A stretch of 64,000 nucleotides of DNA from Sphingomonas ginsenosidivorax (GTDB taxonomy: Bacteria; Pseudomonadota; Alphaproteobacteria; Sphingomonadales; Sphingomonadaceae), in assembly GCF_007995065.1 (NCBI RefSeq), contig NZ_VOQR01000001.1, positions 3,041,001 to 3,105,000 on the forward strand. Direction: 5' to 3'. The translations under genes were made by a program, and so were the position numbers. Positions within the stretch are counted from its first letter, which is position 1, and each line of letters opens with the position of its first letter. Of this stretch, positions 35,548 through 44,602 are shown one piece after another. A model generated the notes under the pieces. That model had not been told where the DNA came from. It ran no database searches and saw only the letters and a program-made list of their open reading frames with translations.

Positions 35548-37551
35548 GTGAGGGTTAGATCTTGGTTGGCGCCGGCTGCGTTGTTGCTGGCGACCGCGAT
35601 GACGATCGTCGTGACGGACGGCGCGCAGGCCGCGGAGCCGAGCGACGCGGCGAAGCGGTTCGGGGCACGCGACAATGTGATCGGGGTCACGATATCCCCC
35701 GACGGCAAGTCGCTGGCGGTGATCCAGCCGACCGCGGGGCGCGGGGCGGTGCTGTCGGTCGTCGCGATGGACGGCAGTACGGGTCTGAAGCCGATCCTGC
35801 GGTCGAGCGGCAATCCGGAGCGGCTGCAATATTGCCGCTGGTCGACCAACACGCGGCTGGTGTGCGGGCTGTACGTGATCGACCAGATCGGAACGTCCTT
35901 CTACGGCTTTACCCGGCTGTTCTCGCTCAATTCGGACGGCAGCGACCAGAAGCTGCTGAGCGCACGCGCCAACCAATATTCGCTCGGCATCGCGCTGGGC
36001 GGCGGCGGCGTGATCGACTGGCTGGGCGAGAAGGGCGACGGCAGCGCGCTGATGCAGCGCTATGTCTTGCCCGAGATGACGACCGGGCACCTGACCGCGC
36101 AGACGAGCGAAGGCCTGGCGGTCGAACGGGTCGACACCCGTACGCTCGAGCGGACGATGGTCGAGCAACCGCGCGGCGGGGTCGCGGGGTACATCACCGA
36201 CGGGCGCGGCGTGGTGCGGATCATGGCGCGGCGCCCGACCACCACGCTCGGGCAGAGCAAGGACCGGTACGATTTCCTCTATCGCCGCAAGGGCAGCCGC
36301 GAATGGCTGCCGCTGACGACGGTGACCGTGTCGGGCGGGCGCGCCAAGGGGTTCGAGCCCGAGGCGGTCGATCCCGATCTCGACGTCGTCTACGGGCTGG
36401 ATTCCTCCGGCGGCCGGATCGGCGTGTACAGCATCGCGCTTGACGGCAGCATGACCAAGAAACTCGTGTTCGAACGCCCCGACGCAGACGTCGACCAGCT
36501 CGTGCAGGTCGGCCGGCAGAGCCGGGTAGTGGGAGCCAGCTGGGTCACCGACAAGCGCGAGACCGCGATGTTCGATCCGCCGCTGAAGAGCTTCGCCACC
36601 TCGCTGTCCAAGGCGTTGCCCGGCGCACCGCTGGCGAGCTTCGTCGATGCGAGCGCGGACGAACAGAAGCTGGTGATGTTCGCGGGCGCCGATACCGATC
36701 CCGGGCGCTTCTACCTGTTCGACAGGGCGAGCAAGAAGCTGGCGGAGATCCTGCCGATCCGTCCGCAGCTGGCGAGCGTGAAGCTGGCGAGCGTCAAGCC
36801 GATCAGTTTCCCGGCCGCCGACGGCACGATGGTCCCGGGCTATCTGACGCTGCCGCCGGGCAGCGACGGCAAGGGGCTGCCCGCGATCGTCCTGCCGCAT
36901 GGTGGCCCATGGGCGCGCGACGAGTGGAATTTCGACTGGCTGCCGCAGTTCTTCGCCAATCGCGGCTATGCGGTGCTGCAGCCCAATTACCGCGGATCGA
37001 CAGGCTATGGCGACAGCTGGTTCCAGCAGAACGGGTTCCGGTCGTGGAAGACAGCGGTCGGAGACATCGACGATGGCGGCCGCTGGCTGGTGAAACAGGG
37101 CATCGCCGACCCTGCCAAGATGGCGATCGTCGGCTGGTCCTATGGCGGCTATGCGGCGCTGCAGTCGGGCGCGGTCGACCCCACCCTGTTCAAGGCGATC
37201 GTCGCGGTCGCGCCGGTCACCGATTTCGAGATGCTGCGCGAGGAATGGAAGGGCGATTCATCGCCGGCCTCGCTCGACCAGACGTTCGGGACACGCGTGA
37301 CCGCCGAGGAGGGATCGCCCGCGCGGCATGCCGACCGGTTCGCGGCGCCCGTGCTGCTGTTCCACGGCGACCGCGACCAGAACGTCTCGATCCGGGAGAG
37401 CCAGTTGATGGCGTCGCGGCTGCGCGGGGCGGGCAAGCCGGTGCAGTTCGTCGAATATAAGGGGCTGGACCACCAGCTCGACGACGACGCCGCGCGGACC
37501 GACCTGCTCGACAAGACGGACGTGTTCCTTCGGACGACGATGAAGATGTAA
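35548..37551 (+). CDS. Exported S9-family prolyl-oligopeptidase-type peptidase
   Basis: An alpha/beta-hydrolase peptidase of 667 residues. After a signal peptide (LLLATAMTIVVTDGAQAA) comes a propeller-like region (SPDGKSLAVIQP, blade-like repeats) and the catalytic domain: LPHGGPWARDEW, QPNYRGSTGYG, nucleophile GWSYGGYAA near residue 532, acid HGDRDQNV near 610 and LDHQLDD (His) near 640. GTG at 35548 has AGGGGG upstream. Likely digests peptides in the periplasm, as the divergent M28 peptidase does. A strong terminator follows. Confidence 0.92.
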   Translation: MRVRSWLAPAALLLATAMTIVVTDGAQAAEPSDAAKRFGARDNVIGVTISPDGKSLAVIQPTAGRGAVLSVVAMDGSTGLKPILRSSGNPERLQYCRWSTNTRLVCGLYVIDQIGTSFYGFTRLFSLNSDGSDQKLLSARANQYSLGIALGGGGVIDWLGEKGDGSALMQRYVLPEMTTGHLTAQTSEGLAVERVDTRTLERTMVEQPRGGVAGYITDGRGVVRIMARRPTTTLGQSKDRYDFLYRRKGSREWLPLTTVTVSGGRAKGFEPEAVDPDLDVVYGLDSSGGRIGVYSIALDGSMTKKLVFERPDADVDQLVQVGRQSRVVGASWVTDKRETAMFDPPLKSFATSLSKALPGAPLASFVDASADEQKLVMFAGADTDPGRFYLFDRASKKLAEILPIRPQLASVKLASVKPISFPAADGTMVPGYLTLPPGSDGKGLPAIVLPHGGPWARDEWNFDWLPQFFANRGYAVLQPNYRGSTGYGDSWFQQNGFRSWKTAVGDIDDGGRWLVKQGIADPAKMAIVGWSYGGYAALQSGAVDPTLFKAIVAVAPVTDFEMLREEWKGDSSPASLDQTFGTRVTAEEGSPARHADRFAAPVLLFHGDRDQNVSIRESQLMASRLRGAGKPVQFVEYKGLDHQLDDDAARTDLLDKTDVFLRTTMKM

Positions 37552-37573
37552 GGGGAAAATGTAGGCAGATACG

Positions 37574-37608
37574 AAAAAGGGCGGCCCCGCGAGGGACCGC
37601 CCTTTTTT
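37574..37608. terminator. Bidirectional intrinsic terminator
   Basis: Stem gggcgg (37579-37584) / ccgccc (37597-37602) is extended by five A on the left and six T on the right, giving a U-tract in either direction. It lies between the convergent S9 peptidase gene and rpsD, so it can end both. Confidence 0.9.
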
Positions 37609-37686
37609 GTCTTGGACCGCGCCGCGGCGAAGCCGCGTCGTCGGACGGTGCTGGTGCACCGCCGGCCGGTCTCGCTCTCGCTCGAC

Positions 37687-38301
37687 TTAACGCGAGTAGA
37701 ATTCGACGACGAGGTTCGGTTCCATCTTCACCGGATAGGGCACCTCGTCGAGCGTGGGCACGCGCGTGAAGGTGATCTTGGCGGCGCCGTCGGGCGAGAC
37801 GTAATCGGGGATCTCGCGCTCGGCGAGCGTCTGTGCCTCGAGCACCAGCGCCATTTCCTGCGCCTTCGAACCCAGCGTGATCTCGTCGCCGACGAAGCAG
37901 CGACGCGAGGCGACGTTGCACTTCACGCCGTTGACGCGGATGTGGCCGTGCGAAACGATCTGGCGGGCCGCGAAGATCGTCGGCGCGAACTTGGCGCGGT
38001 AGACGAGCATGTCGAGACGCTGCTCGAGCAGGCCGATCAGGTTCTGGCTGGTATCGCCCTTCATCCGGGCTGCCTCGAAATAGCAGGCGCGGAACTGCTT
38101 CTCGGTCACGTCGCCGTAGTAGCCCTTGAGCTTCTGCTTGGCGCGCAGCTGGATGCCGAAGTCGCTGACCTTGCCCTTGCGGCGCTGGCCGTGCTGGCCG
38201 GGGCCGTATTCACGCTTGTTGACCGGGCTCTTGGGGCGACCCCAGATGTTCTCGCCCATGCGACGGTCGAGTTTGTACTTCGCGCTTTGACGCTTCGACA
38301 T
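37687..38301 (-). CDS. rpsD: 30S ribosomal protein S4
   Basis: A primary 16S rRNA binder in 30S assembly. The 204-residue protein has the S4 opening ([19 protein letters not shown]), [48 protein letters not shown] with the S4 RNA-binding motif ([19 protein letters not shown]), and the normal C-terminal VVEFYSR. It stands alone here rather than in the alpha operon, as usual in alphaproteobacteria. Confidence 0.98.
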   Translation of the reverse strand: MSKRQSAKYKLDRRMGENIWGRPKSPVNKREYGPGQHGQRRKGKVSDFGIQLRAKQKLKGYYGDVTEKQFRACYFEAARMKGDTSQNLIGLLEQRLDMLVYRAKFAPTIFAARQIVSHGHIRVNGVKCNVASRRCFVGDEITLGSKAQEMALVLEAQTLAEREIPDYVSPDGAAKITFTRVPTLDEVPYPVKMEPNLVVEFYSR

Positions 38302-38503
38302 AGATAATCCTTGCAGTAGCCTGTGACGAACCCGCGCCGTTTCGGGCGCGGATCACTCCCGGTATCGCCTGCTTGGATCCTAGGATCGGCAGGGCCGCCG
38401 CTTCACCGGGGTGCGGAGCCTGTTGCGAAGTGCGGGCGCCTAGACGCCGAGGCGCAGCGAGTCAAGCTGGACAGCCGCGCCGGCGCCCGCCTAGAGACGC
38501 CGC

Positions 38504-38800
38504 ATGATCCTTTCCGGCCCCGACTGCACAACCATGACCGAGGTCCGCGCGGGCGTCGATGCGCTCGACCGCGAGCTCGTCGCGCTGCTGGCCCGGCGCT
38601 TCGCCTATATGGACGCCGCCGCGCGCATCAAGCCGGGGCGCGAGGCCGTGCGCGACGAGGCGCGCAAGGCCGAGGTGATCGCCAATGCGCGTGCCGAGGC
38701 GGTGCGGCTGGGGCTGCCCGAGGCGGCGATCGGCGACCTGTGGGAGGGGCTGGTCGAGGCGTCGATCGCGTACGAGCTGGCGGCGTTCGACCGGCGGTGA
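38504..38800 (+). CDS. Chorismate mutase, AroQ-type
   Basis: 98 residues of all-helical AroQ type: RAGVDALDRELVALLARRFAYMDAAARIKPGREAVRDEARKAEV shows the first active-site helix (R near the start, K in the RIK segment) and the following Arg. It converts chorismate to prephenate for Phe/Tyr, though isochorismate-pyruvate lyases share the fold. The ATG is at 38504; a second ATG further in (38534) would remove 10 residues. The rpsD promoter must lie in the 202-base gap before it. Confidence 0.8.
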   Translation: MILSGPDCTTMTEVRAGVDALDRELVALLARRFAYMDAAARIKPGREAVRDEARKAEVIANARAEAVRLGLPEAAIGDLWEGLVEASIAYELAAFDRR

Positions 38801-38816
38801 TGGCGTAGCGCCCCCT

Positions 38817-38895
38817 CCCCGTTCGTGCTGAGCGTAGTCGAAGCACCTGCGCCTGGGGCCTGTCCTTCGACTGCGCTCAGGACGAACGGGAGGGG
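38817..38895. repeat. Family I paired inverted repeat (copy 1)
   Basis: Outer arms 'ccccgttcgtgctgagcgtagtcgaag' and 'ccttcgactgcgctcaggacgaacggg'. It fills the gap between the chorismate mutase gene and the convergent methyltransferase gene, whose stop codon follows 3 bases later. Confidence 0.82.
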
Positions 38896-38897
38896 GG

Positions 38898-39998
38898 TTA
38901 CTCTGGGTCCTGACTTTCGTTGGGATGACGGATGGGGGCTGGCCGGGGGCGCTTGCCCGCGAGCGCCGACAGCACGCCGCGCAGCGTGCGGATCTCCATC
39001 CCGGACCAGGCGGGCTTGGTCAGCAAAGTGCGCAGCGTACGGCGAAGCGCGGGGCCGCGGTCTTCGGGGAAGAAATAGCCGGCGCCGACGAGCATGCCGT
39101 CGAGCTGCGCGATCATGCCATCGAGCTCCTCCTGCGAGGACGGGACCGGCATGTCGACCTCGGGCGGCTGGGCGAGAGCCACGCCCTTCGACCATTCGTA
39201 CGCGACCAGGATCACCGCCTGGGCGAGGTTGAGGCTGCCGAATTCGGGGTTGATCGGCACGGTGATGATCGTCCGCGCGACCGCGACGTCGTCGGTCTCG
39301 AGGCCGGAGCGCTCGGGGCCAAACAGAATCGCCGAGCGGCCGGGGCCTGTGTGGATCGCGGTGCCGGCGACTTCCGGGGTGACGACGGGCTTGGTGACGC
39401 CGCGCTTGCGCACCGTGGTGGCGTAGACATGCTCGCAGTCGGCGACCGCGTCGGCGACGGTGTCGTAGACCTGCGCGTTCTGGAGGACGATGTCGGCGCC
39501 GCTGGCGGCGGGGCCGGCGGTAGGGTTGGGCCAGCCGTCGCGCGGGGATACGAGGCGCATCTCGACGAGCCCGAAATTGAGCATCGCGCGGGCGGCTTTG
39601 CCGATGTTCTCGCCGAGTTGGGGGCGGACGAGGATGATGATTGGGGGGGGCGTTTGGGTCTCACCCCGTTCGTCCCGAGTAGATGCCGAGCTTGTCGAGG
39701 CATCGTATCGAGGGGCAGGAGGCTGTTTCCTTGCCGCCTCCGACAGCGCTGCCCAGTCCGCACGGAACAGCGCTTCCTTTTTCTTGCGCGACCAGTCCTT
39801 GACCTGAAACTCGGCTGCCAGCGCCTCCTGGCGCGACGGGAACTCCTGGCTCCACATCAGCGTCACCGGGCGACGCTTCTGCGTGTAGCCGGCGACCTCA
39901 CCGAGATTGTGTTGGCCGATCCGGCGTTCGAGGTCATCGGTGTGACCGGTGTAATAGCTGTCGTCGGCGCAGCGGACGATATAGGCCCAGAATGTCAT
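38898..39998 (-). CDS. GIY-YIG nuclease domain fused in frame to TrmJ-type RNA methyltransferase
   Basis: Residues about 1-90 form a GIY-YIG domain (WAYIVRCADDSYYTGHTDDLERRI, SRQEALAAEFQVKDWSRKKK); about 117-355 form a SpoU/TrmJ methyltransferase (ILVRPQLGENIGKAARAMLNFG, YATTVRKRG, ILFGPERSGLETDDV, PINPEFGSLNLAQAV). TrmJ methylates the 2'-O of tRNA position 32. The joint, residues about 97-113, is the translation of a repeat arm (39667-39714), and no ATG, GTG or TTG precedes the TrmJ part in frame downstream of it. The last ~12 residues (RHPNESQDPE) also come from a repeat-like arm. A repeat probably joined two genes; alternatively the methyltransferase starts from a rare codon. Confidence 0.85.
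   Translation of the reverse strand: MTFWAYIVRCADDSYYTGHTDDLERRIGQHNLGEVAGYTQKRRPVTLMWSQEFPSRQEALAAEFQVKDWSRKKKEALFRADWAALSEAARKQPPAPRYDASTSSASTRDERGETQTPPPIIILVRPQLGENIGKAARAMLNFGLVEMRLVSPRDGWPNPTAGPAASGADIVLQNAQVYDTVADAVADCEHVYATTVRKRGVTKPVVTPEVAGTAIHTGPGRSAILFGPERSGLETDDVAVARTIITVPINPEFGSLNLAQAVILVAYEWSKGVALAQPPEVDMPVPSSQEELDGMIAQLDGMLVGAGYFFPEDRGPALRRTLRTLLTKPAWSGMEIRTLRGVLSALAGKRPRPAPIRHPNESQDPE
39667..39714. repeat. Single family I arm inside the GIY-YIG::TrmJ frame
   Basis: The stretch 'cgttcgtcccgagtag...gcatcgtatcgaggg' matches the right-hand half of the paired unit at 40012-40138 ('cgttcgtcccgagtag...gcgcgtatcgaggga'). It encodes the linker of the fused protein. Confidence 0.8.
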
Positions 39999-40011
39999 GC
40001 GGCGGGCTTAT

Positions 40012-40138
40012 CCCTCGATACGGCATCTCGACAAGCTCGATGCCTACTCGGGACGAACGGAGGGGGGGGTATAGGAGTTCGATCACACCGTTCGTCCCGA
40101 GTAGCGATCGAGCGAAGTCGAGAGCGCGTATCGAGGGA
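40012..40138. repeat. Family I paired inverted repeat (long variant)
   Basis: Left half 'ccctcgatacggcatctcgacaagctcgatgcctactcgggacgaacgg' and right half 'ccgttcgtcccgagtagcgatcgagcgaagtcgagagcgcgtatcgaggg' are imperfect inverted copies, 127 bases end to end, with a G-run in the centre. It lies between nrdR and the fusion gene. Confidence 0.85.
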
Positions 40139-40155
40139 CAGGGTCGTGAGCGCCG

Positions 40156-40632
40156 CTATTCCCGCCCCACCTCTTCGACACTCCCGGCGAACGCCTCGAA
40201 GTCCTTCGCCTCGCTGAAATCGCGGTAGACGCTGGCGAAGCGGATATAGGCGACCGAATCGAGGCCCTTGAGCCCGTCCATCACCATCTCGCCGATCCGC
40301 TTCGACGTGACCTCGTTCTCGCCGAGCGTCTCCAGCTGGCGCTGGATGCCGCTGACGAGTTTCTCGATGCGGACCGGCTCGATCGCGCGCTTGCGGGTCG
40401 CGATCGAGAGCGAGCGGAGCAGCTTCTCGCGGTCGAACGGTTCGCGGCGGCCCCCGCCTGCTGAATCGGCGCTCTTCAGCACGAACAGGTCACGCAGCTG
40501 GATGCGTTCGAACGTCGTGAAACGCGCGGCGCAGCCTTCGCACTGGCGCCGGCGCCGGATCGCCGCCCCGTCTTCGGTGGGGCGGCTGTCCTTTACCTGG
40601 CTGTCTTCATGTCCGCAGAAGGGGCAGCGCAT
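40156..40632 (-). CDS. nrdR: Ribonucleotide reductase regulator NrdR
   Basis: A repressor of ribonucleotide reductase genes that senses ATP/dATP. The N-terminal zinc ribbon [17 protein letters not shown]...[15 protein letters not shown] places cysteines at 3, 6, 31 and 34; the ATP-cone follows ([20 protein letters not shown]...VSGIQRQLE). 158 residues. It directly follows the small gene and glyA, a standard alphaproteobacterial order. No NrdR box was searched for in the window. Confidence 0.95.
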   Translation of the reverse strand: MRCPFCGHEDSQVKDSRPTEDGAAIRRRRQCEGCAARFTTFERIQLRDLFVLKSADSAGGGRREPFDREKLLRSLSIATRKRAIEPVRIEKLVSGIQRQLETLGENEVTSKRIGEMVMDGLKGLDSVAYIRFASVYRDFSEAKDFEAFAGSVEEVGRE

Positions 40633-40812
40633 TCAGAGGGTCTTCTTGCCCTTGTAATAGGCATAGCCGGCACCCGCGAGCGCACCGAAGATCGGGCCGA
40701 TCACGGGAATCGGGATCGCTACCACCGCACCGAGCGCGCTCCACTTGGCCATGCTCTTGCCGAGGCCAGGCGTGCTCTTCACGTCGTTCTGGATTTCATC
40801 GAACTTCGACAT
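40633..40812 (-). CDS. Small membrane protein between glyA and nrdR
   Basis: 59 residues: a short acidic/basic start (MSKFDEIQNDVKSTPGLGKSM) and a hydrophobic region (WSALGAVVAIPIPVIGPIFGALAGAGYAYYKG) with the Gly/Pro spacing of a hairpin-like membrane segment, ending KGKKTL. The ATG at 40812 starts 4 bases beyond the glyA stop, and its stop adjoins the nrdR start. It is probably co-transcribed with both. No known function. Confidence 0.75.
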   Translation of the reverse strand: MSKFDEIQNDVKSTPGLGKSMAKWSALGAVVAIPIPVIGPIFGALAGAGYAYYKGKKTL

Positions 40813-40816
40813 AGGA

Positions 40817-42142
40817 TCATCCTTCGTAGATGGGGAAGCGCGCACACAGGGCGCGTACGCGGGTCCGAACGTCCGCCTCGACCGCCGGATCCCCGTGTTC
40901 GCCCTTTTCGCGCAGGCCGTCGAGCACGTCGGCGACCATGTGGCCGATCTCGCGGAACTCGGCGGGGCCGAAGCCACGCGTGGTGCCAGCGGGGGAACCG
41001 ACGCGGATGCCGCTGGTCTTGACCGGGGGCAGCGGGTCGTTGGGGATGCCGTTCTTGTTGCAGGTGATCCCGGCGCGCTCGAGCGCCTCGTCGGCGTCGC
41101 GGCCGGTGATGCCGAGCGGGGTCAGGTCGACGAGCGCCAGATGCGTGTCGGTGCCGCCCGAGACGAGATCGGCGCCGCGCTCCTTGAGCGTCGCAGCGAG
41201 GATCTTGGCGTTCTCGACGACCGCGGCGATGTAGCTCTTGAAGTCGGGCTGCAGCGCCTCGCCGAACGCCACCGCCTTGGCGGCCACGACGTGCATCAGC
41301 GGGCCGCCCTGGAGCCCGGGGAACACCGCCGAGTTGAGCTTCTTCGCGATCGCCTCGTCATTGGTCATGATCATGCCGCCGCGGGGGCCGCGCAGCGTCT
41401 TGTGCGTGGTCGTGGTGACGACGTGCGCATGGCCGAACGGGGTCGGGTGGAGGCCCGCCGCGACGATGCCGGCGAAATGCGCCATGTCGACCATGAAGTA
41501 CGCGCCGACCTTGTCCGCGATGGCGCGGAAGCGCGCGAAGTCGATCACGCGCGGATAGGCCGAGCCGCCCGCGATGATGAGTTTGGGCTGGTGCTCGACC
41601 GCGAGTGCCTCGACCTGGTCGTAATCGATCAGATGCGTGACGGGGTCGACGCCGTACTGGACCGCGTTGAACCACTTGCCCGACATCGCGGCGCGCGCGC
41701 CGTGCGTCAGATGGCCACCGGCGTCGAGGCTCATGCCGAGGATGGTGTCGCCCGGCTTGACCAGGGCGAGCATCACCGCGCCGTTCGCCTGTGCGCCCGA
41801 ATGCGGCTGGACGTTGGCGAAGCCGCAGCCGAAGATCTGCTTGGCGCGCTCGATCGCGAGCGTCTCGACCTCGTCAGACGGTGCGCAGCCCTGGTAATAG
41901 CGCTTGCCGGGATAGCCTTCGGCATATTTGTTGGTGAACACCGAGCCCTGCGCCTCGAGCACCGCCTTCGACACGATGTTCTCCGACGCGATCAGCTCGA
42001 TCTGCGTCTGTTCGCGGTCGAGTTCGTGCTCGATCCCGGCGAAGATCGCGGGGTCGGCTGCGGCCAGGCCGCGCGTGAAGAAGCCGTCCGGCTGGACGTC
42101 TGAGAGGGTCTGGGGCGAAAGGGTCTGGGGCTGGGTGCTCAT
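40817..42142 (-). CDS. glyA: Serine hydroxymethyltransferase
   Basis: Interconverts serine and glycine with tetrahydrofolate, using PLP. Motifs are [61 protein letters not shown] and [16 protein letters not shown], whose Lys (near residue 246) holds PLP. The ATG at 42142 overlaps the rpiB stop (ATGA), so rpiB-glyA are co-translated. 441 residues, normal. Confidence 0.97.
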   Translation of the reverse strand: MSTQPQTLSPQTLSDVQPDGFFTRGLAAADPAIFAGIEHELDREQTQIELIASENIVSKAVLEAQGSVFTNKYAEGYPGKRYYQGCAPSDEVETLAIERAKQIFGCGFANVQPHSGAQANGAVMLALVKPGDTILGMSLDAGGHLTHGARAAMSGKWFNAVQYGVDPVTHLIDYDQVEALAVEHQPKLIIAGGSAYPRVIDFARFRAIADKVGAYFMVDMAHFAGIVAAGLHPTPFGHAHVVTTTTHKTLRGPRGGMIMTNDEAIAKKLNSAVFPGLQGGPLMHVVAAKAVAFGEALQPDFKSYIAAVVENAKILAATLKERGADLVSGGTDTHLALVDLTPLGITGRDADEALERAGITCNKNGIPNDPLPPVKTSGIRVGSPAGTTRGFGPAEFREIGHMVADVLDGLREKGEHGDPAVEADVRTRVRALCARFPIYEG

Positions 42143-42573
42143 GCGGGTTCCCTTAGCATGTCGACTCGGTGCTGGTGGCGTCCGCCGAGGAAATCGGCGG
42201 TGAGGAAGGCTTCGACGCACGCCTTGGCCATTTCCTCGCCGATCAGGCGGGCGCCGAGCGCGATGGCGTTGGCGTCGTTATGCGATCGGGCAAGGCGGGC
42301 GGACAGCGGTTCGGAGACCTGCGCGCACCGGCAGGCCGGGTTGCGATTGGCGGCGATCGCGATGCCGATGCCCGAGCCGCACAGCGCGATCCCGCGCTCG
42401 ACGCGGCCGTCGGCGAGCGCGGCGGCGATCGCGAAGCCGTAATCGGGATAGTCGACGCTCGCGGTGCCGTCGGTGCCGAGGTCGAGCACGTCATGGCCCT
42501 CCTCGCGCAACCACGCGGCGAGCGTGGCCTTGAGCGAGACGGCGGCGTGGTCGGACGCGATGGCGATGCGCAT
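42139..42573 (-). CDS. rpiB: Ribose-5-phosphate isomerase B
   Basis: Interconverts ribose-5- and ribulose-5-phosphate. 144 residues in the RpiB/LacAB fold: [31 protein letters not shown], the active-site Cys in [17 protein letters not shown] near residue 65, and [17 protein letters not shown] at 42573 is the family start. First gene of the rpiB-glyA-small-nrdR unit. Confidence 0.95.
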   Translation of the reverse strand: MRIAIASDHAAVSLKATLAAWLREEGHDVLDLGTDGTASVDYPDYGFAIAAALADGRVERGIALCGSGIGIAIAANRNPACRCAQVSEPLSARLARSHNDANAIALGARLIGEEMAKACVEAFLTADFLGGRHQHRVDMLREPA

Positions 42574-42650
42574 CGGGGAGGTTCCTGTGGCAATCGGGAC
42601 CCTCGCGGCTTTACCGACAGGTGCGCGCGATTGCCACACCTGTTCGTCCG

Positions 42651-42676
42651 GGAACGGACACGCGCCGCGATTGGTT
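42651..42676 (+). promoter_or_regulatory. Candidate EcfG-type general-stress promoter
   Basis: GGAAC (42651-42655), 17 bases, then GGTT (42673-42676). The consensus of alphaproteobacterial EcfG promoters is GGAAC-N16/17-CGTT, so one base differs in the -10 part. The lipoprotein start is 37 bases further on. Pattern match only. Confidence 0.35.
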
Positions 42677-42712
42677 GGTCGGTTCTATCCTCGATCAGCG
42701 TGGTGCCGACTG

Positions 42713-43183
42713 ATGACCGATTTTTCCGTTCCTGCGCGTACGCGGTGCCTGGCGGCGCTGCTCGCCCTCGGGCTCGCCGCGTGCTCCGGCCCGGCGCCCG
42801 AGACCCGCAGCGACGGCAACATGACGTCTGCCGGTGCCATCGACAACAGCGTGATCCCCGCTCAGGCCCCTGCCCCGGCCGGAAACACCGAGCCGGCTGC
42901 GGCGGCGATCGACTATACCGGGCGCTGGATCGGTGTCGAAGGCATGTATCTCAATATTGCGCCCACGAGCGTGCCGGGGCGCTATCGGCTCGACATGCAG
43001 TGGGACCTCGACAATTCGGGCAAGTTCGAAGGTGTCGCGCGCGGCGACACCATCGTGTTCGAGCGCCGCGGCACGCGCGAGACGCTGCGCCCCACCGACG
43101 GCGAGCAGACCGGTCTCAAATATCTGGCAGGCAAGACAAAGTGCCTGACGGTCAAGCCGGGCGAAGGCTATTGCCGCGACTGA
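42713..43183 (+). CDS. Hypothetical lipoprotein
   Basis: 156 residues with a lipoprotein signal peptide: CLAALLALGLAAC, where the Cys near residue 24 would be lipidated. The mature part opens with a Pro/Ala-rich stretch and then a compact domain (YTGRWIGVEGMYLNIAP, RYRLDMQWDLDNSGKFEGVARGDTIVFER, GEGYCRD) resembling small beta-rich lipocalin-like proteins. It has two further cysteines near the end. No function is known. It is just upstream of the sigma/anti-sigma pair on the same strand. Confidence 0.75.
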   Translation: MTDFSVPARTRCLAALLALGLAACSGPAPETRSDGNMTSAGAIDNSVIPAQAPAPAGNTEPAAAAIDYTGRWIGVEGMYLNIAPTSVPGRYRLDMQWDLDNSGKFEGVARGDTIVFERRGTRETLRPTDGEQTGLKYLAGKTKCLTVKPGEGYCRD

Positions 43184-43196
43184 TTCCCGCGCTAGG

Positions 43197-43775
43197 TTGG
43201 TCCTCGTGACGCCATCGCCATCCACTGCGGATACCGCCCGGGCCTATCTGGCCGACATGCTGTTACGGACCGGCGGCGAGGACCGCGCGGCCTTTGACGA
43301 ACTCTACCGGCTGACCAATGCGAAGCTTTTCGGGATCACGCTGCGTATCTGTGGCGAACGACAGGCCGCGGAGGATGTGCTGCACGAGGTCTACATCACG
43401 ATCTGGAAACGGGCGAGCGGCTGGGAGCCGGGGCGCGCGAGCCCGATCACCTGGCTGGCGACGATCGCGCGCAACCGCGCGATCGACTGGCGCCGGGCCC
43501 AGGGCGTGCGCCGGACCAGCTCGATCGACGACGCGCCCGACATTGCCGACCCCAGCGAGGGTGCGGAGCGCGCGATGCTCGCGAACGAGGACACCCGCCG
43601 GTTGCTCGACTGCCTGGACGGGTTGGACGGGCAACAGCGCGACGCGATCCGCACCGCGTTCTTCGATGGCGTGACCTATGCCGAGCTGGCGATCGCGCGT
43701 GCGGTGCCGCTGGGCACGATGAAGAGCTGGGTCCGCCGCGGCCTCGCACGGCTGAAGGATTGCCTGCGTGGCTGA
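43197..43775 (+). CDS. ECF sigma factor, SigK-like
   Basis: 192 residues. Region 2 shows AFDELYRLTNAKLFGITLRICGERQAAEDVLHEVYITIW and SPITWLATIARNRAIDWRR; region 4 shows LDGQQRDAIRTAFFDGVTYAELAIARAVPLGTMKSWVRRGLARLKDCL. The first in-frame start is TTG at 43197, with GTG at 43206 close by and ATG at 43258; the exact one is unsure. Its stop overlaps the anti-sigma gene start by 8 bases. Probably held inactive by that partner. Confidence 0.9.
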   Translation: MVLVTPSPSTADTARAYLADMLLRTGGEDRAAFDELYRLTNAKLFGITLRICGERQAAEDVLHEVYITIWKRASGWEPGRASPITWLATIARNRAIDWRRAQGVRRTSSIDDAPDIADPSEGAERAMLANEDTRRLLDCLDGLDGQQRDAIRTAFFDGVTYAELAIARAVPLGTMKSWVRRGLARLKDCLRG

Positions 43776-44469
43776 CCCCGATGTCGACCTGACCGCGGCC
43801 GAACTGGCGCTGGGCCTGCTGGACGGCGAGGAGCGCGCCGCCGCGCTGCGCCGGCTGCTTGCCGAACCCGGGTTCGCAGCGGAGGTGGAATGGTGGCGCG
43901 AGCGGTTCGCGGCGTTGTTCGACCTGTGGCCGGAGGTCGCGGCGGGACCGCACGTGGCCGCGCGGATCGCCGCGACGCTGGACGGCACGCCGGTCGCGGC
44001 GAGGACGCGGTGGCCTTGGCCGGTGCTCGCCGCGGTCAGTAGCGCGATCGCGGCGTGCCTGTTGCTGTTCATCGCGATCGATCCGCGGCCGAGCGCGCCG
44101 GTGTCGCAACCGGTGCCGGCCGCACGCCCGACGAGCTTGCTGATCGCGACGCTGACGGGCGATGGAGACGACGCGGCGGGTCCGGTGGCGGCAGCGTTCG
44201 ACGCCGCCGCGGGGTCGCTGCGGATCGCCGCGGCGCCGGCGGTGGACGCGGACAAGGTCGCGCAGTTGTGGGCGATCGGCGGCGACGGAGTGCCGCATCC
44301 GCTGGCGCTGCTGGCGCGGACGCCAGCGACGCTCAGGCTGACGCCTGCGGATCGCGCGCGGATCGTGGCGGGCGCGGTGCTGGCGATTTCGGTCGAGCCG
44401 ACGGGCGGTTCGCCGACCGGGCTGCCGACGGGGCCGGTGATCGCGAAGGGTGTGCTCGCGCGGGTTTGA
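43768..44469 (+). CDS. Anti-sigma factor, RskA family
   Basis: 233 residues: an N-terminal sigma-binding region (ELALGLLDGEERAAALRRLLAEP), one membrane helix near residues 88-110 (VLAAVSSAIAACLLLFIAI), and a periplasmic RskA domain (DKVAQLWAIGGDGVPHPLALL, ISVEPTGGSPTGLPTGPVIAKG). It begins with GTG inside the sigma gene, so translation is coupled. Release of the sigma probably follows cleavage of this protein, as in SigK-RskA systems. Confidence 0.88.
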   Translation: MADPDVDLTAAELALGLLDGEERAAALRRLLAEPGFAAEVEWWRERFAALFDLWPEVAAGPHVAARIAATLDGTPVAARTRWPWPVLAAVSSAIAACLLLFIAIDPRPSAPVSQPVPAARPTSLLIATLTGDGDDAAGPVAAAFDAAAGSLRIAAAPAVDADKVAQLWAIGGDGVPHPLALLARTPATLRLTPADRARIVAGAVLAISVEPTGGSPTGLPTGPVIAKGVLARV

Positions 44470-44495
44470 GGCGGGGCCGCTGGCCTTGCAACGAC

Positions 44496-44577
44496 CGTCA
44501 TCCTGACGACCGTCAGGATCCAGGGTAACAGGGGCTGCGCTGCTTGGCTCTGGGTCCTGACTTTCGTCAGGATGACG
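44496..44577. repeat. Family E paired inverted repeat (copy 1)
   Basis: Outer arms 'cgtcatcctgacgaccgtcaggatcc' and 'ggtcctgactttcgtcaggatgacg'. The matching unit is at 58142-58223. It follows the anti-sigma gene in the convergent gap. Confidence 0.82.
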
Positions 44578-44602
44578 AAGAAGGGCGCGTACCGCCGCCT
44601 TG

